Of a stretch of DNA of 64,000 bases, positions 17,006 through 26,073 are shown one piece after another. Source of the stretch: WYZ-LMO2 sp038731605 (GTDB taxonomy: Archaea > Halobacteriota > Archaeoglobi > Archaeoglobales > Archaeoglobaceae). Numbering within the stretch: position 1 is the first letter of the stretch; every line of letters begins with the position of its first letter. The notes below the pieces were generated by a model, which worked only from the letters and a program-made list of their open reading frames with translations, did no database searches and was not told the DNA's origin. Made by a program: the position numbers and the translations under genes. The stretch is taken from NCBI GenBank assembly GCA_038731605.1, contig JAVYQP010000004.1, positions 1-64,000 on the forward strand, given 5' to 3'.

Positions 17006-18227
17006 CGATTTCACCAAACTCCATCGCCTTCCTATACCTAACACGTTTGAGCAGATCTTCGATCACATCCATACCTTCAAGCTTTCTAAGCTTCCCAAGC
17101 TGTATAACCTCCTCCGCCTTCGGAAATCCAGCTTCAACAACCAGGATTTTTTGCGGAATCTTAACGCGTTCCTTCTTAACAATCCTTTCTAAAGCGAACT
17201 CCCAAGCACTTCTCCAGGGAACGTCGTATGCGATCTCCTTCGTGAAGTAGTTCGTTCTCTCCACGATTATCAGATCGTATGGGCATGCGTTTTCGCACGC
17301 TCCACAGTAGATGCAGAATCTCTCGTTGAAGTATACTCTTTTCCTATCTTCGGAGACGAACCAAACCTTGTTGAACTTGCATATCGCCAAGCAAGCACCA
17401 CAACCAATCGGATCGCATCTCGACATCCTCGCCTCGAAAAGTCTGAGCTTTCCATCTATCGGCTTCAACGTCTTCGCTGCGTCGTATGGGCAGACTTCTT
17501 CGCAGTATCCGCAGTTCGAGCAGATTTCTTGGTTTATCGTTATGTTTGCGATCTTCTTTGGCAACTCAAACGATATCCTTTTTCCTTCGACTTCTATGGC
17601 ATCCTCAGGGCAGACCTCTTCGCAGAGCTTGCAGTAGTCGCAAAGAGTTTCATCGATTAAGATGTCGCTGTAGGGCACTATGTCGTTGGGAACGACTTTT
17701 TTCTCCACCATTCTAAAGACGTTGCAAAACTCCGCACAGATTCCACAAAGGTTGCACTTTTCTCGATCTATTTTCACACTCCCTTTGATCCCTTCGTTTC
17801 TCTCGGCGATGTCTTGCCTTCTAATCAGAACTTCTCTCTTTATAGCTCCCGTGGGGCAGACTTTGTAGCAGAGCGTGCACTCTCTGCAACGCTCGTTCTT
17901 ATACGTGAACCTAACGGGTGAAAGAGGAAGTGAAGACTTCTCGATCTTCTCTCCGTTTACGTAAAACTCGAAGGCGTTGAACGGGCAGAAAGAGTAACAG
18001 ATCCCGCAATAGGCGCACTTCAGGTGGTCTATTATAATTGGGGGCATTTCCAAGCCTTTGGCAATCTCATGCACCGGACCAAGCTCGATTGCATTCACTG
18101 GACATGCAAAAACGCAGACTTCACAGCCGTTACACTTTCTGTAATCGTAAACAAGCTCTCTTAGCTCGCCATCTGTCTTCTGAATACACTTTATCTTTTC
18201 CCCAACCTCAATTTCCCTTTCGATCAT
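16938..18227 (-). CDS. Polyferredoxin with eight [4Fe-4S] motifs, FwdF-like
   Basis: I count eight cysteine motifs in 429 residues: CNGCEVCVFACP, CAYCGICYSFCP, CRECTLCYKVCP, CNLCGICAEFCN, CDYCKLCEEVCP, CSNCGYCEEVCP, an expanded CDPIGCGACLAIC and CIYCGACENACP. This is the pattern of FwdF, the electron-carrying subunit of formylmethanofuran dehydrogenase, which holds eight clusters in a chain. A charged tail of about 110 residues without cysteines follows and is longer than in typical FwdF. No other fwd genes lie nearby; it sits between aroC (20-base overlap) and coaBC. The role is electron transfer in the cytoplasm. FwdF itself or a paralogous carrier for another oxidoreductase are both possible. 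Confidence 0.75.
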   Translation of the reverse strand: MIEREIEVGEKIKCIQKTDGELRELVYDYRKCNGCEVCVFACPVNAIELGPVHEIAKGLEMPPIIIDHLKCAYCGICYSFCPFNAFEFYVNGEKIEKSSLPLSPVRFTYKNERCRECTLCYKVCPTGAIKREVLIRRQDIAERNEGIKGSVKIDREKCNLCGICAEFCNVFRMVEKKVVPNDIVPYSDILIDETLCDYCKLCEEVCPEDAIEVEGKRISFELPKKIANITINQEICSNCGYCEEVCPYDAAKTLKPIDGKLRLFEARMSRCDPIGCGACLAICKFNKVWFVSEDRKRVYFNERFCIYCGACENACPYDLIIVERTNYFTKEIAYDVPWRSAWEFALERIVKKERVKIPQKILVVEAGFPKAEEVIQLGKLRKLEGMDVIEDLLKRVRYRKAMEFGEIDVFERGVERARGEDKRREEPKA

Positions 18228-19305
18228 AAAAACTCCTCGGAATTAAGCGTTGGAGCATCATGCAGTCCACGAGAACCAATGCAACCATCGCTTCCGCAAC
18301 GGGAACGATCCTCGGCACGATGCACGGGTCGTGTCTACCCTTAACGCTTATCTCGACTTCCTCCATTTTCTCCAAATCCACGCTCCTTTGCTTTTTCGAG
18401 ATCGAAGGTGTCGGCTTCACCGCAATCCTCATTACCAACTCCTCACCGTTCGTAATCCCCCCAAGAATTCCTCCAGCGTTGTTCGTTAAAAAGCTTATCT
18501 TTCCATCCCTCAGCGTCATCTGATCGTTGTTCTCGCTACCCCTAAGCCTGGCAACCTCAAAACCACGACCGATTTCGAAGCCCTTAACAGAGGGGATGCC
18601 CATCAACGCAAAAGCTAAGTAAGCGCTTATTTTTCCAAAAACAGGCTCCCCGAGCCCAAGGGGCACGTTTTTTGCGACTATTTCAACGATCCCTCCAACG
18701 CTGTCCCCTTCACGCATCGCCTCCTTGATCCTTTCCTTCGCAACCTCCTCCCTCTCAGGATCTGGACACCTTATCGCACTCTTTTCTGCGATTTCGAATG
18801 CCTTCTCACTGTCTTCTACCCTAAAACTAACGCCAGCGATCTCTTTTGCATATCCAAAAACTCTGATGTTGTATTTGGAGAGGATTTGCTTCGCAATCGC
18901 CCCCGCCGCGACTCTTGCAACTGTTTCCCTCGCAGACGCTCTACCTCCACCACGCCAGTCGTAGATTCCGAACTTCGCGTAGTAGGTGAAATCCGCATGT
19001 CCCGGGCGGGGGATGTTCTTAAGAGCCTCATATGGCTTTGAATCCACATCAACGTTCCTTACAATCATCGAAATCGGAGTGCCGAGCGTAATGCCGTCGA
19101 GAACACCAGAAAGAATTTCCACAACATCCTCCTCTTTTCTCTTCGACGCAAATTCCCCTCCGGGTTTCCTTCTTTCCATCTCCTTCCTTATGAACTCCTC
19201 ATCTATTTTGAGCCCCGCTGGGCATCCGTCGATCGTGCACCCGACTGCTTTCCCATGGCTTTCCCCCCACGTCGTGACCCTGAAAACATATCCGAAGGAG
19301 TTCAT
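18208..19305 (-). CDS. aroC: Chorismate synthase
   Basis: AroC converts 5-enolpyruvylshikimate 3-phosphate to chorismate using reduced FMN, the last common step to aromatic amino acids. Signatures present are FRVTTWGESHG, the GGRASARETVARVAAG loop, NDQMTLRDG and HDPCIVPR. The ATG at 19305 gives MNSFGYVFRVTTWGESHG, the usual N-terminus, and lies 25 nt after a TATTAAAA box at 19327-19334. An upstream in-frame ATG at 19347 precedes that box and is unlikely. The product has 365 residues. It heads a minus-strand operon that continues through the polyferredoxin and coaBC to the nitrilase. Confidence 0.96.
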   Translation of the reverse strand: MNSFGYVFRVTTWGESHGKAVGCTIDGCPAGLKIDEEFIRKEMERRKPGGEFASKRKEEDVVEILSGVLDGITLGTPISMIVRNVDVDSKPYEALKNIPRPGHADFTYYAKFGIYDWRGGGRASARETVARVAAGAIAKQILSKYNIRVFGYAKEIAGVSFRVEDSEKAFEIAEKSAIRCPDPEREEVAKERIKEAMREGDSVGGIVEIVAKNVPLGLGEPVFGKISAYLAFALMGIPSVKGFEIGRGFEVARLRGSENNDQMTLRDGKISFLTNNAGGILGGITNGEELVMRIAVKPTPSISKKQRSVDLEKMEEVEISVKGRHDPCIVPRIVPVAEAMVALVLVDCMMLQRLIPRSFYDRKGN

Positions 19306-19391
19306 CAACCTACTTTTTCCCCATGATTTTAATACCTTTGCCAACACAAATTCAGAAAGATTAATTAGCTGAAAAGACTCCAGCGTAGCTG

Positions 19392-20237
19392 ATGAAAGCT
19401 GGAGACATTATGAACCCAAAGGTCATCTACGCAACTTTGCCGAGCAACAGAGAAACGTTGCTCCAGATGTTCAAAGAATACGGAATTTCAGCGGTTCCAG
19501 TCTTAAAGGACGGCAAATTAGTCGGCATAGTGACGAGAAAAGACTTGCTGAGAAAGATCGATGAGAACCAGCTTGCGTTGCTGATGACACCAAATCCCGT
19601 GACTGTGAACGTCGATGACAGCGTTGAGAAGGTCGTGAAGATACTCAGCAAAACCCCGTTCCGAAGATTGCCGGTGCTGGATGGAGAAAGACTCGTGGGC
19701 ATAATAACAGTTAGAGACATCGTGAAAAAGATTGCCGAGATGAACTTAGAGGTCGAGGTTAGAAAATACGTGAGCCCCCAGATCGTCTGCGTTTGGGAAG
19801 AAACGCCGTTGAAAGTCGTTGGAGAGATCATGCGACTTAGCAATGCTGAGATCTGTGGAGTTCTGAACGAGAACGATGAGCTCGTTGGGATCGTAGACGA
19901 GAAAATAATGCTCAGCGAAGCCCTCATCGAAGACTTCCTAATCCAATCAACGCACTCGTCCTCGAGCGACACCGACGACAAATGGAGCTGGGATGGGATG
20001 AGGGATCTCACGGTTAGATACTTCGAGGTTAGCGTCGTAAAACTGCCAAAGGATCCGGTGAAGAAGTTCATGAAACCCGCAGACTTCGTCTACCCGCAGA
20101 CAAGCGTATCAAAGTGCGCAAAGAAGATGGTGAGTTACGATCTCGACTGCATTCCCGTGTTGGACTCCTTTAACAGGGTTGCGGGGATCGTGAAGGACAA
20201 GGAGCTGATAAGGGTCTTGCTCGATGTTCAAAAGTAA
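19392..20237 (+). CDS. Protein with four CBS domains
   Basis: The 281 residues consist of two CBS pairs (Bateman modules) and little else. Repeats start near residues 1 (AGDIMNPKVIYATLP), 64 (LLMTPNPVTVNVDD), 126 (RKYVSPQIVCVW) and 223 (KKFMKPADFVYPQT). Each ends in a GIVT or GIVD type strand. A loop rich in serine and aspartate (THSSSSDTDDKWSWDG) separates the third and fourth repeats. CBS pairs sense AMP, ATP or SAM. No DNA-binding or enzymatic domain is attached. The stop overlaps the next gene by 14 bases, so the pair is an operon and the CBS protein may modulate the MTHFS-like enzyme. That link is only inferred. Confidence 0.85.
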   Translation: MKAGDIMNPKVIYATLPSNRETLLQMFKEYGISAVPVLKDGKLVGIVTRKDLLRKIDENQLALLMTPNPVTVNVDDSVEKVVKILSKTPFRRLPVLDGERLVGIITVRDIVKKIAEMNLEVEVRKYVSPQIVCVWEETPLKVVGEIMRLSNAEICGVLNENDELVGIVDEKIMLSEALIEDFLIQSTHSSSSDTDDKWSWDGMRDLTVRYFEVSVVKLPKDPVKKFMKPADFVYPQTSVSKCAKKMVSYDLDCIPVLDSFNRVAGIVKDKELIRVLLDVQK

Positions 20238-20832
20238 GGAAGAAGTTCGTGAATTCGTTTGGAAAAAGATAGCGCCATTCTGCGGGTTTCCTCCCCCATA
20301 CGGGAGGATACCGAATTTCAAAACAGCGAGAAAAGCTTGCGAGAAGATAAGAGAACTGGAAGAATACCAAAGGGCTGAATGTGTCTTCTCCGCTCCAGAT
20401 TCCGTTCTTCTTAGACTGCGGGAAATAGTTCTTGAAGATGGAAAGACTCTTCTCGCAGTTCTTCCAAGGATGACGGGTTTTGTGGTTCTAAAAGAAAGGG
20501 TAAAGCCCACGATCGAGGCGATGAAACGTGCAGAGAAAGCTGATCTTGCAAAGCTGAGGGGAAAGGTTGGAGTGTTTGCACAGGGTTGCGTTGCGGTCGA
20601 TCTGAATGGGAACAGAATAGGGAAGGGGAGCGGATTCGGGGACAAAGAATACGAGCTCTTGAAAAAGAGTGGAGCTTTGGCTGAGAATGCGATCTTCGTA
20701 GTCGTTGCCCACGAAATCCAGGTGTTTTCAGATCTAAGCAATCTGATGCAAGAACATGACGCCAAAGCGGACGTGATCTTGACGCCAGAAAAAATAATAA
20801 GGGTTAGATCTGATCAAAGGTCATTATCCTGA
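20224..20832 (+). CDS. 5-formyltetrahydrofolate cyclo-ligase family protein
   Basis: The family (COG0212) uses ATP to cyclise 5-formyl-tetrahydrofolate. The C-terminal half has VFAQGCVAVDLNGNRIGKG followed by SGFGDKEYELL, matching the family GxGxGxGDxE phosphate-binding loop. The N-terminal part has KKIAPFCGFPPPYGRIPNF, a proline-rich segment found in archaeal members. At 202 residues the length fits. Archaeoglobales use tetrahydromethanopterin as main C1 carrier, so the true substrate may be a pterin relative or a different compound. The gene is coupled to the four-CBS protein and overlaps the end of dnaG on the other strand by 29 bases. Confidence 0.72.
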   Translation: MFKSKEEVREFVWKKIAPFCGFPPPYGRIPNFKTARKACEKIRELEEYQRAECVFSAPDSVLLRLREIVLEDGKTLLAVLPRMTGFVVLKERVKPTIEAMKRAEKADLAKLRGKVGVFAQGCVAVDLNGNRIGKGSGFGDKEYELLKKSGALAENAIFVVVAHEIQVFSDLSNLMQEHDAKADVILTPEKIIRVRSDQRSLS

Positions 20833-21934
20833 GTGAAGTCGGTAGCTTCACAACGCTCCCGAGCTTAACGCCTATGATGTAGTTTATATCCTTCTTCGCC
20901 GCCACGTCGACGAGCCTCTGCGTTATCACGCCGTCGAAGATTATTATCGATCCTCTGATGTTGTTGTTCTTTAGAGTTTTCACGAGATCCCGCACTGGGA
21001 CTTCTTTTATCAGGTTCAGGTTCTTGTCCAAAATCCTTGCGAGTAGCTTTCCTTCAACTCTTTCCTTGTGAGCCTTTAAGCTCTCTTGGTTTTGCTCCTT
21101 CACTTCCTTCTTCAAGACGTGTATCTGCTCGACTGGAACCTTGTTCCTCAACGCTTTCAGAATCTCCTTCAACGTCAGATCCTCTACTCCCTTCCCCTCT
21201 GGCGCTCTTGCGACGAAGTCTATGTCCGCAACTTGGAGTAGCTCCTTCAGGATCAGTTCTCCTCCTCGGTCGCCGTCGAGAAATGCGGTGACTGTTTTCT
21301 TTTTGCTCAGCTCGATGATCGTCTTCGGTATGTTTGTCCCCTCAACTGCTATAACGTTCCGTATTCCGTGCCTAAGCAAGTTTATAACGTCCGCTCTGCC
21401 TTCTACGACGATTATCGCATCCGACTCATCGATCGCTGGTCCTGCGGGGAGTTTTTCTTCGCCGTATTCAACAACTTCATCGACTCTGAGAGATTGCTTT
21501 ACGAGCTCCGCAATTTTCTCTGACTCGATCTCTGGCTCTTCGAACAGCTCCTTTAGAATTTCCATTGACCTTTCAACTATCTTTTTTCTCTTCGTCGCCC
21601 TGACGTCTTCGATCTTCTTGACTTCGATCCTCGCAGAACATGGACCAACCCTTTCGATTGTTTCGAGCGCTGCAGCGATTATTGCGGTTTCGATTTTGTC
21701 GAGACTCGAAGGGATCTTTATCTCACCGTAGCTCTTTCCACCCTTGCTCTCAACCTTGACCTCTATCCTCCCTATCCTACCAGTCTTCTGCAGTTCCCTG
21801 AGATCGAGATCGTTGCCAAGCAATCCTTCAGTTTGACCAAAGATAGCGCCAACTACATCTGGACGTTCAATAACTCCATCAGCTACGATTTCAGCATGAA
21901 TGAGATACTTGGTTGTGTCCGGCACCTTCATCAT
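20804..21934 (-). CDS. dnaG: Archaeal DnaG-type primase
   Basis: This is the TOPRIM-domain DnaG homologue of archaea, linked to the exosome as an RNA-binding subunit and also reported to have primase activity. The N-terminus KVPDTTKYLIHAEI and the GLLGNDLDLRELQKTGRIGRI motif are family hallmarks. The TOPRIM domain has IVVEGRADVINLLRHG with its catalytic glutamate and AFLDGDRGGELIL with the acidic metal site. The bacterial zinc-finger domain is absent, as expected. I chose the ATG at 21934, which has a GAGGA ribosome site and fits family starts. The in-frame ATG at 21955 lies about 25 nt from the TATA box TTATTTAT near 21982 and could serve as a leaderless start. Confidence 0.94.
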   Translation of the reverse strand: MMKVPDTTKYLIHAEIVADGVIERPDVVGAIFGQTEGLLGNDLDLRELQKTGRIGRIEVKVESKGGKSYGEIKIPSSLDKIETAIIAAALETIERVGPCSARIEVKKIEDVRATKRKKIVERSMEILKELFEEPEIESEKIAELVKQSLRVDEVVEYGEEKLPAGPAIDESDAIIVVEGRADVINLLRHGIRNVIAVEGTNIPKTIIELSKKKTVTAFLDGDRGGELILKELLQVADIDFVARAPEGKGVEDLTLKEILKALRNKVPVEQIHVLKKEVKEQNQESLKAHKERVEGKLLARILDKNLNLIKEVPVRDLVKTLKNNNIRGSIIIFDGVITQRLVDVAAKKDINYIIGVKLGSVVKLPTSLRIMTFDQI

Positions 21935-21987
21935 AGAACCATCCTCTAAACTCATCCAAGAAATGTTGTTCTCACTCCATAAATAAC

Positions 21988-22341
21988 TTATCCGCTCTTA
22001 GTGAGCTCTTCAATGACCTTTATAACTTCTTTCCTCGTGAACGGTTTCTTTAGAATCATGTCAACGCCAGCTTCCATCGCCTTCTCCCCTTTCGATCCCG
22101 CATATGCGGTGATTGCTATGATCTTGGCTTTTGGATTGATTTTCTTTATTTCACGGATCGCATCTATTCCTCCCATCACAGGCATCATTATGTCCATCAA
22201 AACAACATCTGGTCTCTCCTTTTCGTATTTCTCAACCGCCTCTCGTCCATTTGATGCTTCGACGACCTTATAGTCCTTCAGCATGATCTTGAGAATTTCT
22301 CTCATCGCTGTCTCATCATCGACAATCATCACGCTTTTCAT
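21988..22341 (-). CDS. CheY-like response regulator (receiver domain only)
   Basis: The 117 residues form a single receiver domain. The acidic pocket is in MIVDDETAMREIL, the phospho-acceptor aspartate is in VVLMDIMMPVMGG, the switch threonine in IIAITAYAG, and the conserved lysine in MILKKPFTRKE. No output domain is attached, so it would act by protein contact, as CheY does. No histidine kinase or chemotaxis gene is nearby. It lies just upstream of dnaG on the same strand, with the dnaG TATA box overlapping its stop region, so the two may be transcribed separately. Confidence 0.9.
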   Translation of the reverse strand: MKSVMIVDDETAMREILKIMLKDYKVVEASNGREAVEKYEKERPDVVLMDIMMPVMGGIDAIREIKKINPKAKIIAITAYAGSKGEKAMEAGVDMILKKPFTRKEVIKVIEELTKSG

Positions 22342-22436
22342 CGTAAAACGTTGTGTTGAAGAATTTAAAAGCCTATCGCAAAACCTTGAGTTGAAAAATT
22401 TCGAAAACGTTATTTATTAGTGGATGAATTCTGCAC

Positions 22437-23396
22437 ATGGCGGGTAAGATTTATGTCGTTGGGCATAAGAACCCAGACACGGACACCGTTTGTTCTGCAA
22501 TAGCGTTTGCGTATCTCTGGAACAAATGGAAGGAAACTGGAGCGATGAGCAAGGTTATGAAAATAGAAGACGAAGCGGTTCCAGTAGTCCAAGGCGATCT
22601 CAACGCAGAAACAAAATTCGTGCTCGATAAATTCGGGATAAAGGCTCCTGAGAAACTCACGGATGCAACGGGAAAGAAGGTTGCGCTCGTAGATCATTCT
22701 GAGAAGGCGCAAACCTTGGACAACATCGACAAGGCTGAAATCGTTGCGATCGTCGACCACCACAAAATAGGCGATGTTACGACGCCCAATCCAATACTGT
22801 TCTTCAACTTGCCTGCAGGGAGCACTGCGACCGTTCTAAAAGTTTTGTTCGACAAAACCGAAGTTCAGATTCCGAAGGAGATTGCGGGGATACTGCTTGC
22901 GTCGATCCTGAGCGATACCGTGATCTTCAAATCCGCAACAACAACTGCGCTCGACAAGAAGGTTGCGGAGGAGCTTGCCAAAGTTGTGGGTATCTCGGAT
23001 CTGACGAAGTTTGGAATTGAAGTAAAAGGAAAGCTATCAGAAGTATCAGGGATGACTGCGAAGGAAATAATGATGAGGGACTTCAAAGACTTCAACATGG
23101 GAGGGAAGAAGGTTGGCATTGGACAGATCGAGCTCCTCGACCTCTCGCTAATCGAAGCAAGAAAGGATGAAATCTACAACGAGCTCGTGAAAAAGAAGGC
23201 AGAAGGCTACCACAGCGTGTTCCTGATGCTCACAGACATTATGAAGGAGGGGACTGAACTGCTTGCGGTAACCGATGATCCGAAGGTAGTCGAAAAAGCG
23301 TTTGGCAAGAAGCTCGAGGGGAGAAGTGTCTGGCTACCGGGAGTGATGAGCAGGAAGAAGCAAGTTGTTCCACCATTGGAGAAGGCATTTTCTTAG
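22437..23396 (+). CDS. ppaC: Manganese-dependent inorganic pyrophosphatase (family II)
   Basis: The enzyme hydrolyses pyrophosphate from biosynthetic reactions. The DHH domain shows VVGHKNPDTDTVCSAIAFAY, VALVDHSEKAQ and IVDHHKIGD, which supply the two-manganese site. The C-terminal DHHA2 domain ends in MSRKKQVVPPLEKAF, the substrate-binding SRKKQ motif. No CBS or DRTGG insert is present, so this is the short constitutive form at 319 residues. A TATA box GTTATTTATTAG at 22409-22420 lies about 25 nt before the ATG, suggesting a leaderless mRNA. Confidence 0.96.
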   Translation: MAGKIYVVGHKNPDTDTVCSAIAFAYLWNKWKETGAMSKVMKIEDEAVPVVQGDLNAETKFVLDKFGIKAPEKLTDATGKKVALVDHSEKAQTLDNIDKAEIVAIVDHHKIGDVTTPNPILFFNLPAGSTATVLKVLFDKTEVQIPKEIAGILLASILSDTVIFKSATTTALDKKVAEELAKVVGISDLTKFGIEVKGKLSEVSGMTAKEIMMRDFKDFNMGGKKVGIGQIELLDLSLIEARKDEIYNELVKKKAEGYHSVFLMLTDIMKEGTELLAVTDDPKVVEKAFGKKLEGRSVWLPGVMSRKKQVVPPLEKAFS

Positions 23397-23447
23397 CTTT
23401 CTTGCCTTCAATCCAAATCTTTTTTATCCGTGTTCAGACGTTTTTCT

Positions 23448-24695
23448 GTGAAAATAGAGAGACCCCGTGGAACAAGGGATTTTCTTCCGGAAGAGATGGA
23501 AAAAAGGAGAGAAGTCGAAAAGAGACTGCGAGAAATTGCGGAGAGCTTTGGATACAGAGAAGTAGCAACTCCAACTTTTGAGCACTCAGAGCTCTTTAAA
23601 CTGAAATCCGGCGAGGGGATAATCGAGGAAATGTATGTCTTCAAGGACAAATCTGACAGAGAGCTTGCGCTTCGCCCTGAGCTAACAGCGCCTATAATCA
23701 GAATGTTCGTCAACGAGTGTAGCAGAATGCCAAAGCCCCTACGATTTTACTACATTGGCAACTGCTTCCGTTACGAGCGTCCCCAAAAGGCGAGGTATCG
23801 AGAGTTCTGGCAGTTTGGAGTTGAACTCATCGGTTCAGATTCGTATTTGGCTAATGCGGAAGTAATTTTCTTAGCCTACAAAATGCTGAAAAGTCTCGAA
23901 ATAGACTTTGAGCTCAACATCGGTCATGTCGGGATCCTAAGATCGATCCTGAGCCCCTTGGGCGACAAAGCGGAGAAGGCGATGAGACTGATCGACAAAA
24001 ACGACCGGGATGGCTTAAAGAGTTACTTTGATGAGCTCCAAGTCGATGGAGAGCTTGAAGAAAAGGTCTTTAGAGTTATGGAGCTAAAGGGAGGAAAAGA
24101 AGTTATCAAGGAGGCGAAAGAAGTCCTTGACTTCGACTTCGGCTATTTGGAGAGGCTTTTGACGATGCTCGACTCGCTAAAGGTTGACTACAATCTCAAC
24201 CTCGGTATCGCAAGGGGATTGGATTACTACGTCGGCGTTGTTTTCGAGTGCTACGCAAGTGGGCTTGGAGCTCAAAGGCAGATATGCGGAGGAGGTAGCT
24301 ACGAGCTTGCGACGTTGTTTGGTGGCGCTAAAACTCCAGCAACTGGCTTCGCAATTGGCTTCGACAGAGTCTGCGAGCTCGTGAAAGATACTCGTAAAAA
24401 GCAACCCGTCGTTGCAGTTGTTAATTTCCCCGGATTCGAGAGCTTTGCGTTTGAGATTGCAACAAAAATACGCAACTCTGGCTTCGTTGCGATCGTCGAC
24501 GTTATGGAGAGAAACCTAAGGAAACAGCTCAGCTATGCGAACGATGTAAAAGCAGATTACGCAGTGATAATAGGCGAAGAAGAAGTCAAGTGTGGAGAAG
24601 TGAAGGTGAAAGATCTCTCGAGCGGTGAGCAGTTCAGCGTTAAAATCGAAGATCTCACCACTTTTCTTTCTGAACTAAAGACAAGAGGAACATGA
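23448..24695 (+). CDS. hisS: Histidyl-tRNA synthetase
   Basis: Class II synthetase charging tRNA(His). Motif 1 region RPRGTRDFLPEEMEKRREVE, motif 2 YYIGNCFRYERPQKARYREF, the histidine motif GLDYYVGVVFECYASG and motif 3 GFAIGFDRVCELV are visible. The C-terminal anticodon-binding domain follows. I chose GTG at 23448, giving VKIERPRGTRD. The TTTTTTATCC box near 23417-23426 would place transcription start there, making the upstream GTG at 23430 untranslated. The last 41 bases overlap trkH on the opposite strand, an unusually long convergent overlap of two coding regions. Confidence 0.96.
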   Translation: MKIERPRGTRDFLPEEMEKRREVEKRLREIAESFGYREVATPTFEHSELFKLKSGEGIIEEMYVFKDKSDRELALRPELTAPIIRMFVNECSRMPKPLRFYYIGNCFRYERPQKARYREFWQFGVELIGSDSYLANAEVIFLAYKMLKSLEIDFELNIGHVGILRSILSPLGDKAEKAMRLIDKNDRDGLKSYFDELQVDGELEEKVFRVMELKGGKEVIKEAKEVLDFDFGYLERLLTMLDSLKVDYNLNLGIARGLDYYVGVVFECYASGLGAQRQICGGGSYELATLFGGAKTPATGFAIGFDRVCELVKDTRKKQPVVAVVNFPGFESFAFEIATKIRNSGFVAIVDVMERNLRKQLSYANDVKADYAVIIGEEEVKCGEVKVKDLSSGEQFSVKIEDLTTFLSELKTRGT

Positions 24696-26073
24696 AGACT
24701 GGTATTATTTCGAGGCGCCCGACCCACATGTTCACGATTAGAACAAGCTTTGCGAGGTAACTGAGCTCCGAAAGATTTGACACACCAAAAACTGGTCCAA
24801 CGTTTCCAAGGCTTGAAGCCGAGAAAGAGAGCGAGGTTTCGAGATCATAGCCCATTAGGGTCAGAATCAAAGACGAAAGAAAGAAAATGAAAATGTAAAG
24901 GATGAAGAAGGCGACGATTTCCTCGACATTTTCTTTTTCGAGAACGTAACTGCCGTATTTTATCGACTTAACCGTCCTCGGCTCCATTAACTTGTAAATC
25001 TCCATGACGACGTATTTGAGCAAGATCACAACTCTTATCACCTTCAAGCCACCTGCGGTCGACCCACTGCAACCGCCGATCAACATTAGAACTAAAAGCA
25101 CCATCTTCGCAGAACTGCTCCAATCGTTGAAACTCGTAGTCGTAAAACCCATTGCGGTAAAAGATACTGCTTGAAAAGCTGAAAATCTCAGCGATTCTAA
25201 AGCGTCGCCGTAGTAATTAAGGTTCACAACTGTAAGTGTGAGTGCTGCAGTGGCTATAAGCAGAACGTAAACACGAAGCTCAAGATCTGCAAGGGAGCGA
25301 AGCTGTTTGTTCGTGAGAGCGTAGATCAATGCGAAATTCACACCACCTATAAATCCAAAAAAGGCGATCACAGCTTCTATTTTCACGTCTTTAAATTTTG
25401 CAATACTTTCCGAGCTCGTAGAGAAGCCACCAGTGGAAATCGTTGTGAGAGCGTGATTTACTGCATTGAATATGTCCAAGCCGAGGGTGTAGAGAACTAT
25501 GGCTACAAGGATCGTGAGCAACAGATAGAGTTGGAATATCACCACTGCGACGTCACGAATTCTCGGCTTGATCTTCGGTAGAACTATCGTGGGATACTCG
25601 GCGTAGAAGAGCAGAGATTTCTTTCTCATGCTGGGCAAAAATATCAGGGTAAGAACTACAACGCCAAAACCGCCGAGCCATTGCATAAAGCTCCTCCAGA
25701 ATAAAATCGACTTTGGCAACAGCTCAGGAGTTAAAACTGACATCCCGGTTGTTGTAAAGCCAGACATGCTCTCAAAAAAAGCATTGATGGGGTCAATCGA
25801 GTAGAAGAGAAAAGGAATCGATCCAAAAATCGGAATTAAGAGCCATATGATAGCAACACCGATGTATGCGTCCTTCTCGGTGGAGATCTCGGGCTCTTTC
25901 TTTTTCGAAGCAAGTATAAAAACCAGCCCAACCGCAAAAGTCGACGAGAACGCAACTAAGAATGGCAAAAAGCCCTCACCTTCGAACAGCGAGATTGCCA
26001 AGGGTAGCAAAAATGCAAACGAAAAAGGCATCAATACTCTTCCGTTCGTGGCAAAAATGTAGTTGTAATTCAT
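24655..26073 (-). CDS. trkH: Trk-type potassium uptake protein, membrane subunit TrkH
   Basis: TrkH forms the potassium-conducting pore, with four pore repeats of membrane-pore-membrane type. The 472 residues are mostly hydrophobic. Selectivity-filter glycines are seen in FESMSGFTTTGMSVL, LTTISTGGFSTSSES, SFTAMGFTTTSFN and ASSLGNVGPVFG. The GGCSGSTAGGLKVIR loop lies between the third and fourth parts. The start overlaps trkA by four bases, so pore and regulatory subunit are made together. It is the last gene of the tatC-trkA-trkH unit. Confidence 0.93.
   Translation of the reverse strand: MNYNYIFATNGRVLMPFSFAFLLPLAISLFEGEGFLPFLVAFSSTFAVGLVFILASKKKEPEISTEKDAYIGVAIIWLLIPIFGSIPFLFYSIDPINAFFESMSGFTTTGMSVLTPELLPKSILFWRSFMQWLGGFGVVVLTLIFLPSMRKKSLLFYAEYPTIVLPKIKPRIRDVAVVIFQLYLLLTILVAIVLYTLGLDIFNAVNHALTTISTGGFSTSSESIAKFKDVKIEAVIAFFGFIGGVNFALIYALTNKQLRSLADLELRVYVLLIATAALTLTVVNLNYYGDALESLRFSAFQAVSFTAMGFTTTSFNDWSSSAKMVLLVLMLIGGCSGSTAGGLKVIRVVILLKYVVMEIYKLMEPRTVKSIKYGSYVLEKENVEEIVAFFILYIFIFFLSSLILTLMGYDLETSLSFSASSLGNVGPVFGVSNLSELSYLAKLVLIVNMWVGRLEIIPVFMFLLSLVQKEKW

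Noticed and set aside
20109..20765. Antisense frame opposite the MTHFS-like gene
   Set aside because: No domain is visible and the sense gene has clear motifs and operon context.
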